A DNA stretch of 64,000 nt from Ascarosepion bandense (Eukaryota > Mollusca > Cephalopoda > Sepiida > Sepiidae), in assembly GCA_037127315.1 (NCBI GenBank), contig JBBBDQ010001123.1, positions 21,001 to 85,000 on the forward strand, read 5' to 3'. This document shows positions 63,636-64,000 of this stretch, piece by piece. Within the stretch, counting starts at the first letter, position 1. The number at the start of each line of letters is the position of its first letter. The notes beneath the pieces were generated by a model. It did not search any database. It worked only from the letters and a program-made list of their open reading frames with translations, and was not told where the DNA came from. Position numbers and translations under genes: made by a program.

Positions 63636-64000
63636 TGTGTGTGTCTTTGTGTCTGCGAAGAAGGAGAGGCCGAGAGAAGTACATACTCAAGTAAAAATAT
63701 CTGCACAATTGTGAGTGTTACGCTGGCAAACTAGAGGCGTATAGTTATCATTCCGAATTGGTTCTTCTTAAAAATTTGAGAAAGTACGAAATTTCAAAGA
63801 AAATATCTTCTGTTTACTGTATATGTGATACTAAGTTTTGCAAACATTTGTGATGTCCTTTTGGTAGCTTAGAGTTGTCGGTAAGAAAACAAAAGATATT
63901 CTTCGTTTCAAAATAACACATCATTCAATAAATTCCGGGCCTAACTAAAAAAAACAACGACTTTAATTTATCAACATAGTCCCTTTCTGGGGTGATACAG
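63632..64000. other. Unannotated stretch
   Basis: Nothing recognised to the end of the window. Confidence 0.4.

Noticed and set aside
1..64000. CRISPR arrays, bacterial operons or phage modules
   Set aside because: Repeats are SINEs, minisatellites or microsatellites without spacer structure; composition and elements are those of an animal genome.

Overview
This window reads as non-coding, repeat-dominated DNA of an animal nuclear genome, most likely a coleoid cephalopod (octopus-like). The assignment rests on tRNA-derived SINEs with the box A / box B and tail layout known from cephalopods, on the ATC-repeat plus 'CATGCTAGCATGGGTTGG' repeat at 17915-18185 that I associate with cephalopod genomes, on very abundant (TA)n tracts, and on the mixture of element classes. 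I find no convincing host protein-coding gene. Nearly every recognisable protein-like stretch is a transposon relic.

Main families, with shorthand used below. (1) LINE-J, a jockey-superfamily non-LTR element: one nearly complete copy at 23105-26112 (+) with endonuclease and RT, plus about ten 3' fragments. (2) LINE-R, a second non-LTR family whose C-terminal RT region ends in a (GAA)n tail: 16372-17690, 36858, 39368, 55521, 57627, 60408. (3) Penelope-like elements (PLE-A at 8195, 9535, 9700, 22886, 26115, 32250; PLE-B at 50559 and 51241). (4) Ty3/gypsy pol relics at 1478-2400 (+) and 5640-7330 (-). (5) Tc1/mariner elements: a 1.6 kb Tc1 at 10487-12091, mariners at 38938-41110, 53762-54960 and 59155-59450, and two non-autonomous TIR elements with TA target sites at 43342-44243 and 62679-63052. 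(6) A non-autonomous Helitron family (TC...CTAG, inserted between A and T): 6122, 14628, 31044, 42292, 48817, 56047, plus an internal piece at 4784. (7) A tRNA-derived SINE with a long conserved tail (SINE-C): 3379, 12354, 26682, 29796, 47311, 47943, 62268. (8) 5S rRNA-headed elements at 4712 and 29670. (9) A small SINE-like family (SINE-H) ending in what folds as a complete hammerhead ribozyme, at 19436 (+) and 63110 (-), with a decayed copy at 34083.

The most notable observations are the hammerhead-bearing SINE-H family, the Helitron at 6122-6839 whose removal restores an uninterrupted RNase H reading frame (an internal empty-site proof), a SINE-tail-derived tandem and inverted array at 2885-4312, long palindromes at 61354-61580 and 61826-61966, and a conserved peptide relic next to the second of these.

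Layout: 0-9 kb gypsy, SINE-C array and Helitron; 9-12 kb PLE and Tc1; 12-20 kb SINEs, LINE-R and SINE-H; 20.2-21.9 kb a 47-bp minisatellite; 22.9-26.3 kb LINE-J inserted in PLE-A; 27-30 kb hairpins, a degenerate minisatellite and 5S; 31-34 kb Helitron and PLE-A; 36-41 kb LINE fragments and mariner; 42-50 kb Helitrons, a pogo-like MITE and about 2.5 kb of apparently unique DNA; 50-54 kb PLE-B, palindromes and mariner; 55-64 kb LINE-R, Helitron, palindromes, SINEs and a MITE. All identifications come from reading the sequence and recalling family features; no search was run.
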